64,000 nucleotides of DNA from Limosilactobacillus reuteri (GCF_034259105.1 NZ_CP139478.1:1601001-1665000), one strand, 5' to 3'. Shown: positions 50,542 through 59,716, numbered from the stretch's first letter. Translations and numbers: made by a program. Notes: generated by a model from the letters alone, not told the origin.

Positions 50542-51456
50542 ATGGACGAAAAAGTAACAGGGAAACGCTTTTTAGCAGTTACCCTCCTAAATATAATAAT
50601 TACAATTGTTGAAATTCTCGGAGGTATCCTCTCTGGAAGTTTAGCCTTACTATCAGACGCTTTTCATAACTTGGGAGATTCGCTTTCCATTGTACTAGGC
50701 TATTTTGCCCAGCATATTGGGGGACAGCCAGAGAATCGGCAGCGAACCTATGGCTACCGGCGAGCTGAAATCCTCTCAGCATTAACTAATAGTATCTTTT
50801 TAATTGTTATCTCTTTCTTTTTAATTATTGAAGCTATTAAACGGTTAGAGCATCCCCAGCATATTAACGGGTGCATTATGTTAACCGTGGCCGTGATTGG
50901 TCTTCTTGCAAACTTTATTTCCGCAGCCCTTTTACATGCTGGCAGCGAAGACAGCTTAAATGTCAAAGCAACTTATCTCCATATTCTAAGTGACGCGCTC
51001 TCTTCTGTCGCTGTTATCATTGGAGGAATCATTCTTACCTTTGTCAATGTACCATGGCTTGATCCTGCCTTGACAATCGGGGTTGCCCTCTATATTGCTT
51101 ATGAAGCTTGGCCAATTATTAATCAGACTATCAAAATCCTCATGCAATCCTCGCCTGATCTTGATTATGATTCCATCGAAAATGATTTAAAACAGATTGA
51201 TGGAGTTACAGCTGTTCACCACGTTCATGCATGGATGATGGATGAACACCGAATTATTTTTTCTGCCCATCTGAATTGTGATGACTTGCCGCTAAGCCAG
51301 GTTGAGCGAATCTATAGTCAAGTAGAAAAGATCTTGCATGAAAAATACGGAATTTGCCACGTTACTATTCAGGCAGAATATCACCGGGGGAAAGATGAAG
51401 AACTATTCAATACTCCCGTTGATGAAAAAAATGGGCTCTACAATTTTAAGTACTGA
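50542..51456 (+). CDS. czcD: Cation diffusion facilitator (CzcD-like), 3' end altered by ISL3
   Basis: 304 aa as read, metal/H+ antiporter with six membrane helices. The metal-binding HxxxD pairs are visible (LLSDAFHNLGDSL and LHILSDALSSV). A His-rich cytoplasmic ferredoxin-like domain follows (HHVHAWMMDEHR). The last seven residues, GLYNFKY, and the stop are encoded by the left end of an ISL3 element beginning at 51434. Removing the element gives VINNDFKQD and a stop at 52961-52963, a 306-aa protein. The domain core is unaffected, so it probably still works. Expected substrate zinc, cadmium, cobalt or manganese. Confidence 0.88.
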   Translation: MDEKVTGKRFLAVTLLNIIITIVEILGGILSGSLALLSDAFHNLGDSLSIVLGYFAQHIGGQPENRQRTYGYRRAEILSALTNSIFLIVISFFLIIEAIKRLEHPQHINGCIMLTVAVIGLLANFISAALLHAGSEDSLNVKATYLHILSDALSSVAVIIGGIILTFVNVPWLDPALTIGVALYIAYEAWPIINQTIKILMQSSPDLDYDSIENDLKQIDGVTAVHHVHAWMMDEHRIIFSAHLNCDDLPLSQVERIYSQVEKILHEKYGICHVTIQAEYHRGKDEELFNTPVDEKNGLYNFKY

Positions 51457-52926
51457 TGAATTTAACATCAGGGCTTTATTTGTTTAAAATTTAAAATAAA
51501 AAAGCGAAAGATGGTTGGACCCCGTCTTCGCTAAGAAAGGACCGTCTTTCATGAACAATTCTATCAAAACTATCTTAGGAATTAAAGATCCTTACCTCAA
51601 ACTAGATGAAAAGAATTTTGATAACCCAATTGAAGATCAACCTAATCAAATCATTGTCCATCTTATTCAAACTTACCCCATGCATTGCCCAAAATGTGGA
51701 CACTTAATGTGTAAAAATGGCTATAGAACAGTTAATTGCTTGGGACCAGAGCTTCACTTTAAGCCAACAATCTGGTCGATTAAAAAGCAAAAATATATCT
51801 GTAAAGCTTCTTCTTCTTGCCCTGAAGTAGTTACTAAATTAGCAGCCGTTGAAGATATTCATTATCGTAATCATATCTCTTTAGCGATAAAACAACGGGC
51901 AATGATGCTTCTAACAAAAAACGAATCACAAAGTGATTTAGCCAAAGAATTAAATGTCTCTGACTGGACAATTAGACGAGTCATTACAAATCTTGATCAG
52001 TTTTTTAAGCCTAACTATCATTGGTTACCTCGCCATATTGCCTTTGATGATTTCAAGTCTGGTCGCTTTGCCCCCAGCGGAATGAGTATGATTCTAATGA
52101 ATATTGAAAATAAGCGGACGCTTGATATTATCTTGTCACGTAAAAATAGCTATCTGCGAAAATACTTTCTTCGATATGACCGTTCAGCACGCTTAGCAGT
52201 TCAAACAGTAACGGTTGACTTGTACACTCCTTACCGCCATTTGATTCATGAGCTTTTCCCCCACGCTTTAATTATCGCTGATCATTTTCATATTGTTGCT
52301 CAAGCATATCGTGCATTTAACAAAATTAGGATCCAAGTAATGAATCGTGCCGGTGCTGGCACTCATAAATGGCGTGCACTTAAGCACTTTTGGAAATTAC
52401 TCCTAACGCCTGCTAATGAGCTTAAATATGATAATTATTGGTCAAGGCGTAACTTTAGTTACGCTCAATTAACCGATGTGGAAGTCATTCATCGTCTTCT
52501 AAGCTTTGATAATGAACTAAAAAGGGCTTATGAATACTATCAAAACTTAATTCTGGTGATTGCTCATCGTAGCAAGAAAGAATTAAAAAACTTACTCGCG
52601 ATTAAATGGACGCAGCTTCCCCAAGCACTGCAAAAAGTTCAGCATACTCTTCGCAGCTATAAACAAGAAATTTACAATAGTTTTAAATATGATACCTATA
52701 CAAATGGTCCCGTTGAAGGAACTAACAATAAAATTAAAGTTATTAAACGAACTGCTTATGGCTTTCGTAATTTCTTTAATTTCCGAATTAGAATCCTCCT
52801 TGCATTACCAAATACCTACATTGCAATAAACTGGAGAAATAAACAAACAGCTCATGCCAAAGTCCAGGCACAAGCTGCTTAGTAAAATTATTTTATTTTC
52901 TCATCAGTACTTCTTGACGAAGAGCC
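51434..52926 (+). mobile_element. ISL3-family insertion sequence, second type, in czcD 3' end
   Basis: A 1493-bp element. Left end GGCTCTACAATTTTAAGTAC (51434-) and right end (reverse complement) GGCTCTTCGTCAAGAAGTAC are inverted repeats that continue with CTGATGA on both sides. Exact 8-bp target duplications AAAAAATG are at 51426-51433 and 52927-52934. It carries a transposase different from that of the two elements near the str operon. Confidence 0.95.
51551..52882 (+). CDS. ISL3-family transposase (second type)
   Basis: 443 aa from ATG 51551 (MNNSIKTILGIKDPYLKLDE), AAAGGA 9 nt upstream. N-terminal zinc ribbon (CPKCGHLMCKNGY), helix-turn-helix (SQSDLAKELNVSDWTIRRVI), DDE_Tnp_ISL3 core (AFDDFKSGRFAPSG) and C-terminal NGPVEGTNNKIKVIKRTAYGFR. 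Intact. Only distantly alike to the pair at 20201 and 26913. Confidence 0.94.
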   Translation: MNNSIKTILGIKDPYLKLDEKNFDNPIEDQPNQIIVHLIQTYPMHCPKCGHLMCKNGYRTVNCLGPELHFKPTIWSIKKQKYICKASSSCPEVVTKLAAVEDIHYRNHISLAIKQRAMMLLTKNESQSDLAKELNVSDWTIRRVITNLDQFFKPNYHWLPRHIAFDDFKSGRFAPSGMSMILMNIENKRTLDIILSRKNSYLRKYFLRYDRSARLAVQTVTVDLYTPYRHLIHELFPHALIIADHFHIVAQAYRAFNKIRIQVMNRAGAGTHKWRALKHFWKLLLTPANELKYDNYWSRRNFSYAQLTDVEVIHRLLSFDNELKRAYEYYQNLILVIAHRSKKELKNLLAIKWTQLPQALQKVQHTLRSYKQEIYNSFKYDTYTNGPVEGTNNKIKVIKRTAYGFRNFFNFRIRILLALPNTYIAINWRNKQTAHAKVQAQAA

Positions 52927-52970
52927 AAAAAATGTTATTAATAACGACTTCAAACAGGACTAAAATTAAA

Positions 52971-53012
52971 GGAAGCAAAAAGTTGAGCGAAAACTCAGCC
53001 TCTTGCTTCCTA
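52971..53012. terminator. Bidirectional terminator between czcD and the VIT genes
   Basis: GGAAGCAA ... TTGCTTCC stem with inner TTGAG/CTCA pairing. On the plus strand it is followed by TAATTTTTTA, and on the minus strand by TTTAATTTTAG. It serves the minus-strand VIT operon and was the original czcD terminator. Confidence 0.72.
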
Positions 53013-53026
53013 ATTTTTTATATAAA

Positions 53027-53719
53027 TTAAAATAATTTTCCGACTCCGTAGTGAATCGTAATCGTAATCAAACCAATAATAATATTTCGAATAACTGCAA
53101 CTTTTACAAGCCCGTTACCAAGCTTAGAACTGATATAACCAGTTAAGGCACTAGTGAAAGCAACCGCTAAAATCACGGCATACCACTTATATGCTTCGGG
53201 AGCAAAAGTCATCGCCATCAACGGAATCAAGCCTCCAGCAGCTGCTGAAAAAAGAGAAGAAAATGCCGCATCCCAAGGGTTCAGATAGTGACCAAGCTCA
53301 ATATCATACTTAATCCGAACAACCGTCTCGAGGGGCTTTTTATTAAGAAGGTCTTTAGCAATTTTGATTGATGTTTCAGGGGTAACTCCTTTATTTACAT
53401 AATAGTCTTTTACTGCTGCAAGTTCCCCTTCATAATCGGTTTTTAAGAGCTGTTCTTCTTGAGCAACGGCCGCTTTTTCCGTATCCTTTTGGGTAGATAC
53501 AGAGGCATATTCGCCAGAAGCCATTGAAAATGCACAAGCAAGCAAATCAGACAAGCCAGCAATGAAGATAGTGAAACGGTCACTTGTCGCTGCTGCTACC
53601 GATACCAGGACACCGACAACAGTTAGAATGCCATCATTTGAACCTAGTACCCCGGCTCGTAACGTATTTAGTTTCTCTTCCATTGTTTGCTTTTGCTGCT
53701 TCTTTACCTTAATAGTCAT
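53027..53719 (-). CDS. VIT1/CCC1-family Fe2+/Mn2+ transporter, second paralogue
   Basis: 230 aa. Five hydrophobic segments, with the family-typical LRAGVLGSNDGILTVVGVLVSVAAA helix at the N-terminus and a helical hydrophilic insert (residues about 85-135). It lies 14 nt downstream of its paralogue and likely shares its promoter. The family transports iron or manganese out of the cytosol. Confidence 0.85.
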   Translation of the reverse strand: MTIKVKKQQKQTMEEKLNTLRAGVLGSNDGILTVVGVLVSVAAATSDRFTIFIAGLSDLLACAFSMASGEYASVSTQKDTEKAAVAQEEQLLKTDYEGELAAVKDYYVNKGVTPETSIKIAKDLLNKKPLETVVRIKYDIELGHYLNPWDAAFSSLFSAAAGGLIPLMAMTFAPEAYKWYAVILAVAFTSALTGYISSKLGNGLVKVAVIRNIIIGLITITIHYGVGKLF

Positions 53720-53733
53720 TTAATCTCATCTCC

Positions 53734-54417
53734 CTACCGTGCAAATAATTGTCCAATCAGGTATGTAACCCCCATTGTTAACAATCCAGCAACTGCATTT
53801 CTGATCATTGACTTAATCCGGTTAGATTTTCCTAAAACTGCCGCAAAATAGCCAGTAATTAACAAGGCAATCAGAACTGCAATTGCGGTTGCTAAGATTC
53901 GAACATTTGCAGGGGAAACGGTAACCGCCACCATCGGTAAAATTGAACCGGTTGGAAAAGATATAAAAGAAGCAATCGCCGCAGCATATGGGCTTGTAAA
54001 CTCATTAGGATTAAAGCCATAGCGTTCTTGAACAGCTTTCCCTAAAGCATCTTTTTCCATTAATTCTTTCGTCGCTTGCTTAGCTAGTTGTGGATCGATG
54101 TCTTGAGCTTCATATTTCTTTTGAACATAGTCAAATTCATGCTGGTATTGATTCTGAAGCCGCTGCTTTTCACTAATCAAAGCCATTTTTTGTGAGTCCT
54201 TTTGGGTCGAAACTGAGACGTACTCCCCCATACACATTGAAATCATACCGGCAAGTGTTCCGGACAAACCTGCGATTAAGATGGAACGGGCATTACTCGT
54301 TGCCGCTGCCACCCCGATAACAATTCCGGCAATTGAAATAATCCCATCATTAGCCCCCATCACACTCGCACGCAGAACGTTTACCTTTTGTGCTAGTGAC
54401 ATCTTTTTCTTGGACAC
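53734..54417 (-). CDS. VIT1/CCC1-family Fe2+/Mn2+ transporter, first paralogue
   Basis: 227 aa. LRASVMGANDGIISIAGIVIGVAAA, then the hydrophilic helical domain (STQKDSQKMALISEKQRL), then three membrane helices. Promoter TTGTTT-16-TATAAT (minus, 54449-54476). It differs clearly from the next gene, so the pair is an old duplication. Shares the metal theme with the nearby CDF and DtxR genes. Confidence 0.86.
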   Translation of the reverse strand: MSKKKMSLAQKVNVLRASVMGANDGIISIAGIVIGVAAATSNARSILIAGLSGTLAGMISMCMGEYVSVSTQKDSQKMALISEKQRLQNQYQHEFDYVQKKYEAQDIDPQLAKQATKELMEKDALGKAVQERYGFNPNEFTSPYAAAIASFISFPTGSILPMVAVTVSPANVRILATAIAVLIALLITGYFAAVLGKSNRIKSMIRNAVAGLLTMGVTYLIGQLFAR

Positions 54418-54448
54418 ATTTATCCCTTCCCTCTTTCAGTTTAGAATC

Positions 54449-54476
54449 ATTATAACATAGGGATGAATAAAAACAA
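54449..54476 (-). promoter_or_regulatory. Promoter of the VIT pair
   Basis: On the minus strand TTGTTT (54471-54476), 16 nt, TATAAT (54449-54454), 32 nt upstream of the first VIT gene. Confidence 0.7.
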
Positions 54477-54535
54477 CCAAATAATCTTCAAATGATATTC
54501 TATCTTAGAATCATTAAAAAATATATTTTTATGTA

Positions 54536-54566
54536 AAAAGAGGCTGGGGAAATCCAACCTCTTTGC
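54536..54566 (-). terminator. Intrinsic terminator of the universal stress protein gene
   Basis: On the minus strand GCAAAGAGGTTGG, loop ATTTCC, CCAGCCTCTTTTT. A GAGGCTGGG stem of this type is frequent in the genome as terminator. Confidence 0.82.
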
Positions 54567-54617
54567 TATTTTAAATTGTAAACTGCCAAAACGCAGTAGC
54601 TCAAAAAATTAAATTAT

Positions 54618-55094
54618 TTATTCATAAGCCTGAACAGTATTGGTCCGAATAACAAATACTGATGTTCCAGCATGACGAGCCATGTATGATGCCTGGGAAC
54701 CAACTGCCTTACGGTTACCCTTCTTGCCAATTGAACCAACAACTAATAAATCCGGTTGGAAGGCAGGGATAACGTGATTACAAATCCGCTCAGCCGGCCG
54801 TTCACCACGATCAACAATTGCCGTAATCTTTTCTGGATCAACACCGTAATCAATCGCTGCTTGGACATATTCATTTACTCGTTGACGTAATTCGTCTTCA
54901 CTGCTATGAACATAATCCTTATCTAAGATCTGATATACATTTACCCGGTCAGTTTCAAGAATTGAGACAATTCCTAGCGCTGAGCCATCACGTTTCGCCT
55001 TGTCAACCGCATATGAAAAAGCGACACGGGCATCTGGTGCATCGTCAACACCAACGAGGATCTTTTTGAACTTCTTTGGCTTTATTTCCAACAT
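54618..55094 (-). CDS. Universal stress protein (UspA family)
   Basis: 158 aa single-domain USP. ILVGVDDAPDARVAFSYAVDKAKR begins the fold, and the ATP-loop VVGSIGKKGNRKAVGSQASYMARHAG indicates an ATP-binding type. GGGAGGAG precedes the ATG. Role in stress survival is a family property, not seen directly. Confidence 0.93.
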   Translation of the reverse strand: MLEIKPKKFKKILVGVDDAPDARVAFSYAVDKAKRDGSALGIVSILETDRVNVYQILDKDYVHSSEDELRQRVNEYVQAAIDYGVDPEKITAIVDRGERPAERICNHVIPAFQPDLLVVGSIGKKGNRKAVGSQASYMARHAGTSVFVIRTNTVQAYE

Positions 55095-55200
55095 TAGTAT
55101 TCTCCTCCCTATGTTCTACACTTTAACGGTGAAGCATTACTCGCTCCTCTTCGTTAAATCATATTCTTCACTCCTTATGTTACTACTTATCTCGATTTTG
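55095..55200 (-). promoter_or_regulatory. Leader of the usp gene, possible structured RNA
   Basis: On the minus strand the leader contains AGCGAG/ATGCTT pairings and a CTTCACC/GGTGAAG-like fold before the ribosome-binding site. A 'Lacto-usp' RNA has been described upstream of usp genes in Lactobacillales. I could not compare with its consensus, so this is only a candidate. Confidence 0.25.
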
Positions 55201-55292
55201 TAAATAATTATTTCGGCCTTCCTAAAATAAAAGTGATTTATTAAAGAATTTTATAATTATTTTTTCAAATTCACTTCTACACAATTCTCATT

Positions 55293-55321
55293 TTGACGAC
55301 TTATAGAACAATCGATATAAT
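55293..55321 (+). promoter_or_regulatory. Promoter of the amino-acid ABC operon
   Basis: TTGACG (55293-55298), 17 nt, TATAAT (55316-55321), about 50 bp before the first gene. Confidence 0.84.
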
Positions 55322-55370
55322 AAAAGTTACTTACTTCTTGATAATATAACGAAACGAGGTTAATTATTTC

Positions 55371-56111
55371 ATGTCAATGATTGAATTTCATAATGTACAA
55401 AAATATTATGGCAAGTTTCATGCATTAAAAGATATTAATTTAACAATCGATGCTGGTGAAACAGTTGTTTTAATTGGGCCATCTGGCTCGGGAAAAAGTA
55501 GTTTAATCCGGACTGTTAATGGTTTAGATCCTATTAGAGACGGTCAATTAATCGTTAATGGCTTTGACCTTGCTGATAAGAAGACCAATGTTAATTTAAT
55601 TCGAAAAGATGTTGGGATGGTCTTTCAACACTTTAACTTATATAACAATAAGAGTGTTATCGAAAACATCATGCTCGCACCACGAATCGTATTAAAGCGC
55701 CCAGAAGATGAAAACCGTGAGTTAGCAATGAAACTGCTTGATAAAGTTGGCCTTGCAAATAAGGCTGAAAGTATGCCTGCTCAGCTATCTGGAGGGCAAA
55801 AACAACGAATTGCGATTGCCCGCAGTCTGGCTATGAAGCCTAAATGCCTCCTGTTCGATGAACCAACAAGTGCGCTCGATCCGGAAATGATTGATGATGT
55901 TTTAGACGTTATGAAAGATATCGCTAAAAACTCCAACATGACAATGTTAGTAGTGACCCACGAAATGGGCTTTGCACGGGCAGTTGCTGACCGGGTTATT
56001 TTTATGGCAGATGGACGAATCTTAGAAGATGATTCAACCAAAAAATTCTTTGGTGATCAGCCTTCTACAGAGCGTGCTCGTAAATTCATGAGTAAAATCA
56101 GTGGGCACTAA
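55371..56111 (+). CDS. Polar amino acid ABC transporter ATP-binding protein
   Basis: 246 aa. Walker A GPSGSGKSS (36-44), Q-loop MVFQHFNLYNNKSVIENIMLAP, signature LSGGQKQR, Walker B CLLFDEPTSALDPE and the H-loop VVTHEMGFA. GlnQ-like; partner of two permeases and a lipoprotein downstream (order ATPase, binding protein, permease, permease). Confidence 0.93.
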   Translation: MSMIEFHNVQKYYGKFHALKDINLTIDAGETVVLIGPSGSGKSSLIRTVNGLDPIRDGQLIVNGFDLADKKTNVNLIRKDVGMVFQHFNLYNNKSVIENIMLAPRIVLKRPEDENRELAMKLLDKVGLANKAESMPAQLSGGQKQRIAIARSLAMKPKCLLFDEPTSALDPEMIDDVLDVMKDIAKNSNMTMLVVTHEMGFARAVADRVIFMADGRILEDDSTKKFFGDQPSTERARKFMSKISGH

Positions 56112-56123
56112 GGAGGTATAACA

Positions 56124-56954
56124 ATGAAAAAGTATTGGCGATTACTTAGTCTTAGCGCCCTCCTCTTTATCACCCTCCTTACCCTTTCTGCCTGTGGTAC
56201 TTCAATTGCAAAAAAGGATGTCCTGACTGAGGATATGCGTAGTCAACGAATTACCTGGGGAGTAAAAGCAGATACTCGTCTCTTTGGACTGGAAAATATC
56301 CGGACAGGGAAGCTAGAAGGATTTGAAATTGACCTCGCAACAGCTATTACAAAAAAGATCCTCGGCCCACAGGGAAAACCAATTTTTGTTCCTGTAACTA
56401 GCGGAACCCGGGTACCACTCCTAAAAAACGGTAATATTGATGCGATTATGGCAACCATGACGATCACTCCTGAGCGAGAAAAGCAAGTTGATTTTACCCA
56501 TTCTTACTTTGATGCTGGTCAATCTCTCCTAGTTAAAAAGGGAAGTCCGATCAAAAACATCAGCGATTTAAATCGCCGAGGCGCTGTAATTCTTGGTGTT
56601 TCTGGATCAAATTCAGTTAAAAACGTTGCGAAGTTTGCTCCTAAAGCACGCGTCCTTCAATTATCTGACTACGCTCAAGCAATGACTGCCCTTAAATCCA
56701 AGCAGGGAGATGCCCTTACCACTGATAATGGGATTCTCTATGGGATGGCAGCTGAAAATCCAGGCTATGAAGTTGTCGGTGGTAACTTTACTAAAGAACC
56801 TTATGGAATCGCCGTTAACAAAAACCAAGCGCGCTTCCGTAATAAATTAAACTGGGCGTTAAGAGAAGTTGAAAAGGATGGTACTTACAACCGTCTTCTT
56901 CTTAAATGGTTTGGGAATGTTAAAGGATTTAATTATCAGGAGATGAAACGCTAA
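56124..56954 (+). CDS. Amino acid ABC transporter substrate-binding lipoprotein
   Basis: 276 aa. N-terminal signal with lipobox LSAC, so Cys24 is lipidated after signal peptidase II cleavage. A periplasmic-binding fold (SBP_bac_3 type) follows: ENIRTGKLEGFEIDLATAITK, TPEREKQVDFTHSYFDAGQSLLV. The family typically binds glutamate, glutamine or aspartate; the ligand cannot be fixed by eye. AGGAGG is upstream and the stop overlaps the next start by one base. Confidence 0.92.
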   Translation: MKKYWRLLSLSALLFITLLTLSACGTSIAKKDVLTEDMRSQRITWGVKADTRLFGLENIRTGKLEGFEIDLATAITKKILGPQGKPIFVPVTSGTRVPLLKNGNIDAIMATMTITPEREKQVDFTHSYFDAGQSLLVKKGSPIKNISDLNRRGAVILGVSGSNSVKNVAKFAPKARVLQLSDYAQAMTALKSKQGDALTTDNGILYGMAAENPGYEVVGGNFTKEPYGIAVNKNQARFRNKLNWALREVEKDGTYNRLLLKWFGNVKGFNYQEMKR

Positions 56955-57592
56955 TGTTAAATTTAATTATAAATGAGTGGCATCCCCTTTTAACCGGCCT
57001 CTGGAATACTATTCTGTGTAGCCTTATCGCATTAATTGGGAGCCTCATTATCGGAACCTTTTTTGCTCTTCTTGAGATTTCGCAACACCGTGTTGTTAAA
57101 ATAATTGGTCATGTCTATGTAGAGGTCTTTCGTAATATCCCATTATTGGTAATTACAATGGCTTTTTTCCTGATCATTCCAATGTATATTGTTAAAATTA
57201 ATGGATTTACTGCGGGAACAATTGGCTTAACGCTTTATACGTCCGCCTTTATTGCTGAGACCGTACGCGCTGGAATTAATTCAATTGATCCTGGCCAAAT
57301 GGAAGGAGCCCTTGCTAATGGACTTACTTATGGACAAGCGATGCGCTACATTGTTTTACCACAAGCATTTCGCGTTGTTATTCCACCACTCGGTAATCAA
57401 TTTATCAATTTGGTTAAAAACTCATCGGTTCTTGCCTTTGTTGCTGGCTTTGATCTTATGTACCAAGGAAATTTAATTGCAAACGATACCTTAGCAACTA
57501 TGCCCACGTATTTCATTGTCGGTATCATGTACCTCATCATCACGCTTCCGTTGAGTTATTATATGCGACACCTTGAAAAGAAATTGGCCTAG
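56954..57592 (+). CDS. Amino acid ABC transporter permease 1
   Basis: 212 aa, HisM/GlnP-type inner-membrane protein with five or six helices. It shows the EVFRNIPLLVITMAF and GALANGLTYGQAMRYIVLPQAFRVVIPP (EAA loop) motifs. TAATG overlap with the binding-protein gene couples translation. Confidence 0.93.
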   Translation: MLNLIINEWHPLLTGLWNTILCSLIALIGSLIIGTFFALLEISQHRVVKIIGHVYVEVFRNIPLLVITMAFFLIIPMYIVKINGFTAGTIGLTLYTSAFIAETVRAGINSIDPGQMEGALANGLTYGQAMRYIVLPQAFRVVIPPLGNQFINLVKNSSVLAFVAGFDLMYQGNLIANDTLATMPTYFIVGIMYLIITLPLSYYMRHLEKKLA

Positions 57593-57604
57593 GAGGGATG
57601 ATCA

Positions 57605-58258
57605 ATGCAAAACTTTATTGACGCGTATTCATGGATTAATATCCGTTTCCTCCTAGAAGGGCTTTGGATTACAATTGAAGTTTCCGTAATTTCAATTATA
57701 ATCAGCTTTATTTTGGGAACTTTTCTCGGAATTATTCGTTACGCTAACATCAAATACTTATCAGCAATTGTCGGGTTCATTATCGATATTATCCGTAACC
57801 TTCCCCTCCTGCTAATAATTTTCTTCACCTACTTTGGTCTCCCGAATATCGGAATTAAACCAGAAATTATTCCAGCTGCAATTATGGCGCTTTCAATTTT
57901 CGAATCGGCAATGGTTGCTGAAATTGTTCGCTCAGGAATAAATTCGATTGATTATGGGCAAACAGAAGGGGCATTAGCTAACGGATTATCTAAGTGGCAA
58001 GCTTTACGAATTATTGTCTTACCACAGGCGATTAAGAATATGATGCCGGCCCTCGTTAGCCAGTTCATTTCGTTGGTCAAGGATACATCACTAGCAACAA
58101 TTATTGTCTTGCCAGAGTTAATGTACCACGCCCAGATCATCTATGGTCAAAACACAAATTATATTATTCCAATGTTCGTTGCTTTAGCAGTCCTATACTT
58201 TATTGTCTGCTACTCATTATCATTGTTTGCACGTTATTTGCATAAACACATTGCCTGA
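57605..58258 (+). CDS. Amino acid ABC transporter permease 2
   Basis: 217 aa paralogue of the previous permease with the EAA loop EGALANGLSKWQALRIIVLPQAIKNMMPA and the helix-1 region LEGLWITIEVSVISI. Together they form the heterodimeric channel. A terminator follows at 58264-58308. Confidence 0.93.
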   Translation: MQNFIDAYSWINIRFLLEGLWITIEVSVISIIISFILGTFLGIIRYANIKYLSAIVGFIIDIIRNLPLLLIIFFTYFGLPNIGIKPEIIPAAIMALSIFESAMVAEIVRSGINSIDYGQTEGALANGLSKWQALRIIVLPQAIKNMMPALVSQFISLVKDTSLATIIVLPELMYHAQIIYGQNTNYIIPMFVALAVLYFIVCYSLSLFARYLHKHIA

Positions 58259-58263
58259 GTATT

Positions 58264-58308
58264 AAAAACGGCGAGACTAGAAAACTTTTTCTAATCTTGC
58301 CATTTTTT
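58264..58308. terminator. Bidirectional terminator of the ABC operon and CPBP gene
   Basis: GGC-AGA-TAGAAAA stem with TTTTCTA-TCT-GCC, flanked by an A run and a T run (CATTTTTTAA). Shared by convergent operons; the CPBP stop overlaps its distal end. Confidence 0.76.
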
Positions 58309-59494
58309 AATGCTGAATCATAAAATCAAACCGTTGATGCTCTCCCGTTAAGCGATTAACATGTCGTTCCATCACTTGACGTCGTTGTCCAAACATCATC
58401 CAAACGGCAATTCCAATAAATACTACTAATTCAATTCCCGTCCCAATCCAATCCTGAACTGTTACTTTGCCAGTCATCAACGTTGAATCAGAAGCAATAA
58501 ATGCCGTCCAATCTAATAAGAAGTGCATTAACATTGCTAACCACAATTGACCAGTATAAACATAAACAGTTGCAAAAAATAGTCCAATACCGGCTGCACT
58601 AACTGCTTGCAAAACAGTCATTGACCATTCTTGAGGGCCATAGTTGGTAAGATGAACAATTCCGAATAAAATTGAGCTCGTTGCCAATGCTAACGGAAGG
58701 CGTTGCTTGACATTGCGCCAAGCATAGAATAAGATGCCCAGAATAGCGAAACGGAACAAGGTCTCTTCCATTACCGCAGCTTCAAATGCTGAAAGGGTAA
58801 AATCCCAATTAGCACGGTGGAGTCTTGGCATTTCTCCCGTATTTAAGGCCATAAAGATAATATCAACAACAACTAATCCAGCAAATATCCCCCAATTAAA
58901 ATCACCGCTCCAATGTGGTTTTAATCCTGGCCATGATAAATGCCACGTCCGCATAACAGTTGTCGTAAGAATAAAGAAAGCAACTGCGCCAACTGCACCA
59001 GTGGATAATGCTAATAATAAGAAGTGATTATCAACCAAGTCTATTGGTAAGGCAATCAATGGCATGAAAACCACCTGAGCTAACCAGGCAATAAAGATTA
59101 GTCGTTCGATGCTCCAATGCATGAATTCACCAATTACGCTTGCAAATGGTGCAAACATTATAAAGTAATAAAAAATCATCATTGTCACAACGCCCCGGGA
59201 TGGTAAATGTAATAGAACAATAATTTCTCGAACCATTACATCCCAGGCAAACACTAAAATTATCGGCTGGGCAATTACCTGCAGCCATGCATTTAACTTC
59301 TTAACTAGTAAGGACACATTAGGCAAGAGTTCAAAGATTAAACCAATTCCTAAAATAGTAACCATGATCAATAATGCTAATGCATCGGTCTGACGATTAA
59401 ATTCATAATTACGAATCATCATCATCGCTAAAATGACCAGGGTCGCCCCAATTTGAACCCGGTACCAGATCCTTAGATAATCGTTTCCGGTCAT
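58307..59494 (-). CDS. CPBP-family intramembrane glutamic endopeptidase-like protein
   Basis: 395 aa with about ten helices. CPBP (Abi) motifs: EETLFR (E243, E244, R248), HLTNYG (H281) and HFLLDW (H324, D328). These residues form the catalytic site in the Rce1-type family. In lactobacilli such proteins often relate to bacteriocin immunity or processing, but there is no bacteriocin gene here; substrate unknown. The N-terminal 190 residues form an additional membrane region. Confidence 0.86.
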   Translation of the reverse strand: MTGNDYLRIWYRVQIGATLVILAMMMIRNYEFNRQTDALALLIMVTILGIGLIFELLPNVSLLVKKLNAWLQVIAQPIILVFAWDVMVREIIVLLHLPSRGVVTMMIFYYFIMFAPFASVIGEFMHWSIERLIFIAWLAQVVFMPLIALPIDLVDNHFLLLALSTGAVGAVAFFILTTTVMRTWHLSWPGLKPHWSGDFNWGIFAGLVVVDIIFMALNTGEMPRLHRANWDFTLSAFEAAVMEETLFRFAILGILFYAWRNVKQRLPLALATSSILFGIVHLTNYGPQEWSMTVLQAVSAAGIGLFFATVYVYTGQLWLAMLMHFLLDWTAFIASDSTLMTGKVTVQDWIGTGIELVVFIGIAVWMMFGQRRQVMERHVNRLTGEHQRFDFMIQH

Positions 59495-59597
59495 TTTTCC
59501 TCATCCTCTCTGGGAAATATAAAATAATTGCTAAATATGATCATACCAAACAATCTCCTTAGTTTTAAGAACAAATCTTCTTTTTTTAGTTTAAACC

Positions 59598-59640
59598 ACA
59601 AAAGAACTTGCAGGCAAAAAAACCGCAAGTTCTTTTATTG
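59598..59640 (-). terminator. Intrinsic terminator of rnjA
   Basis: On the minus strand AAAAGAACTTGC, loop, GCAAGTTCTTTTGTGG (stem 59600-59611 and 59625-59636). It follows the distal TAA (59642-59644), supporting the view that the 24-codon tail after the amber codon belongs to rnjA. Confidence 0.8.
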
Positions 59641-59716
59641 TTTATTTTGTGTTTCCAGTTGCAACTGGTTGTTTCTCTTTACCATTCTTCTTTTTAGAAT
59701 GTTGCTGAGATTTCCG

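Noticed and set aside
51480..51550. Hairpin AGCGAA-GATGG/CC-GTCTTCGCT read at first as the czcD terminator
   Set aside because: It lies inside the ISL3 element (51434-52926) next to the transposase start, so it is an IS feature that probably limits transposase read-in, not a host terminator.
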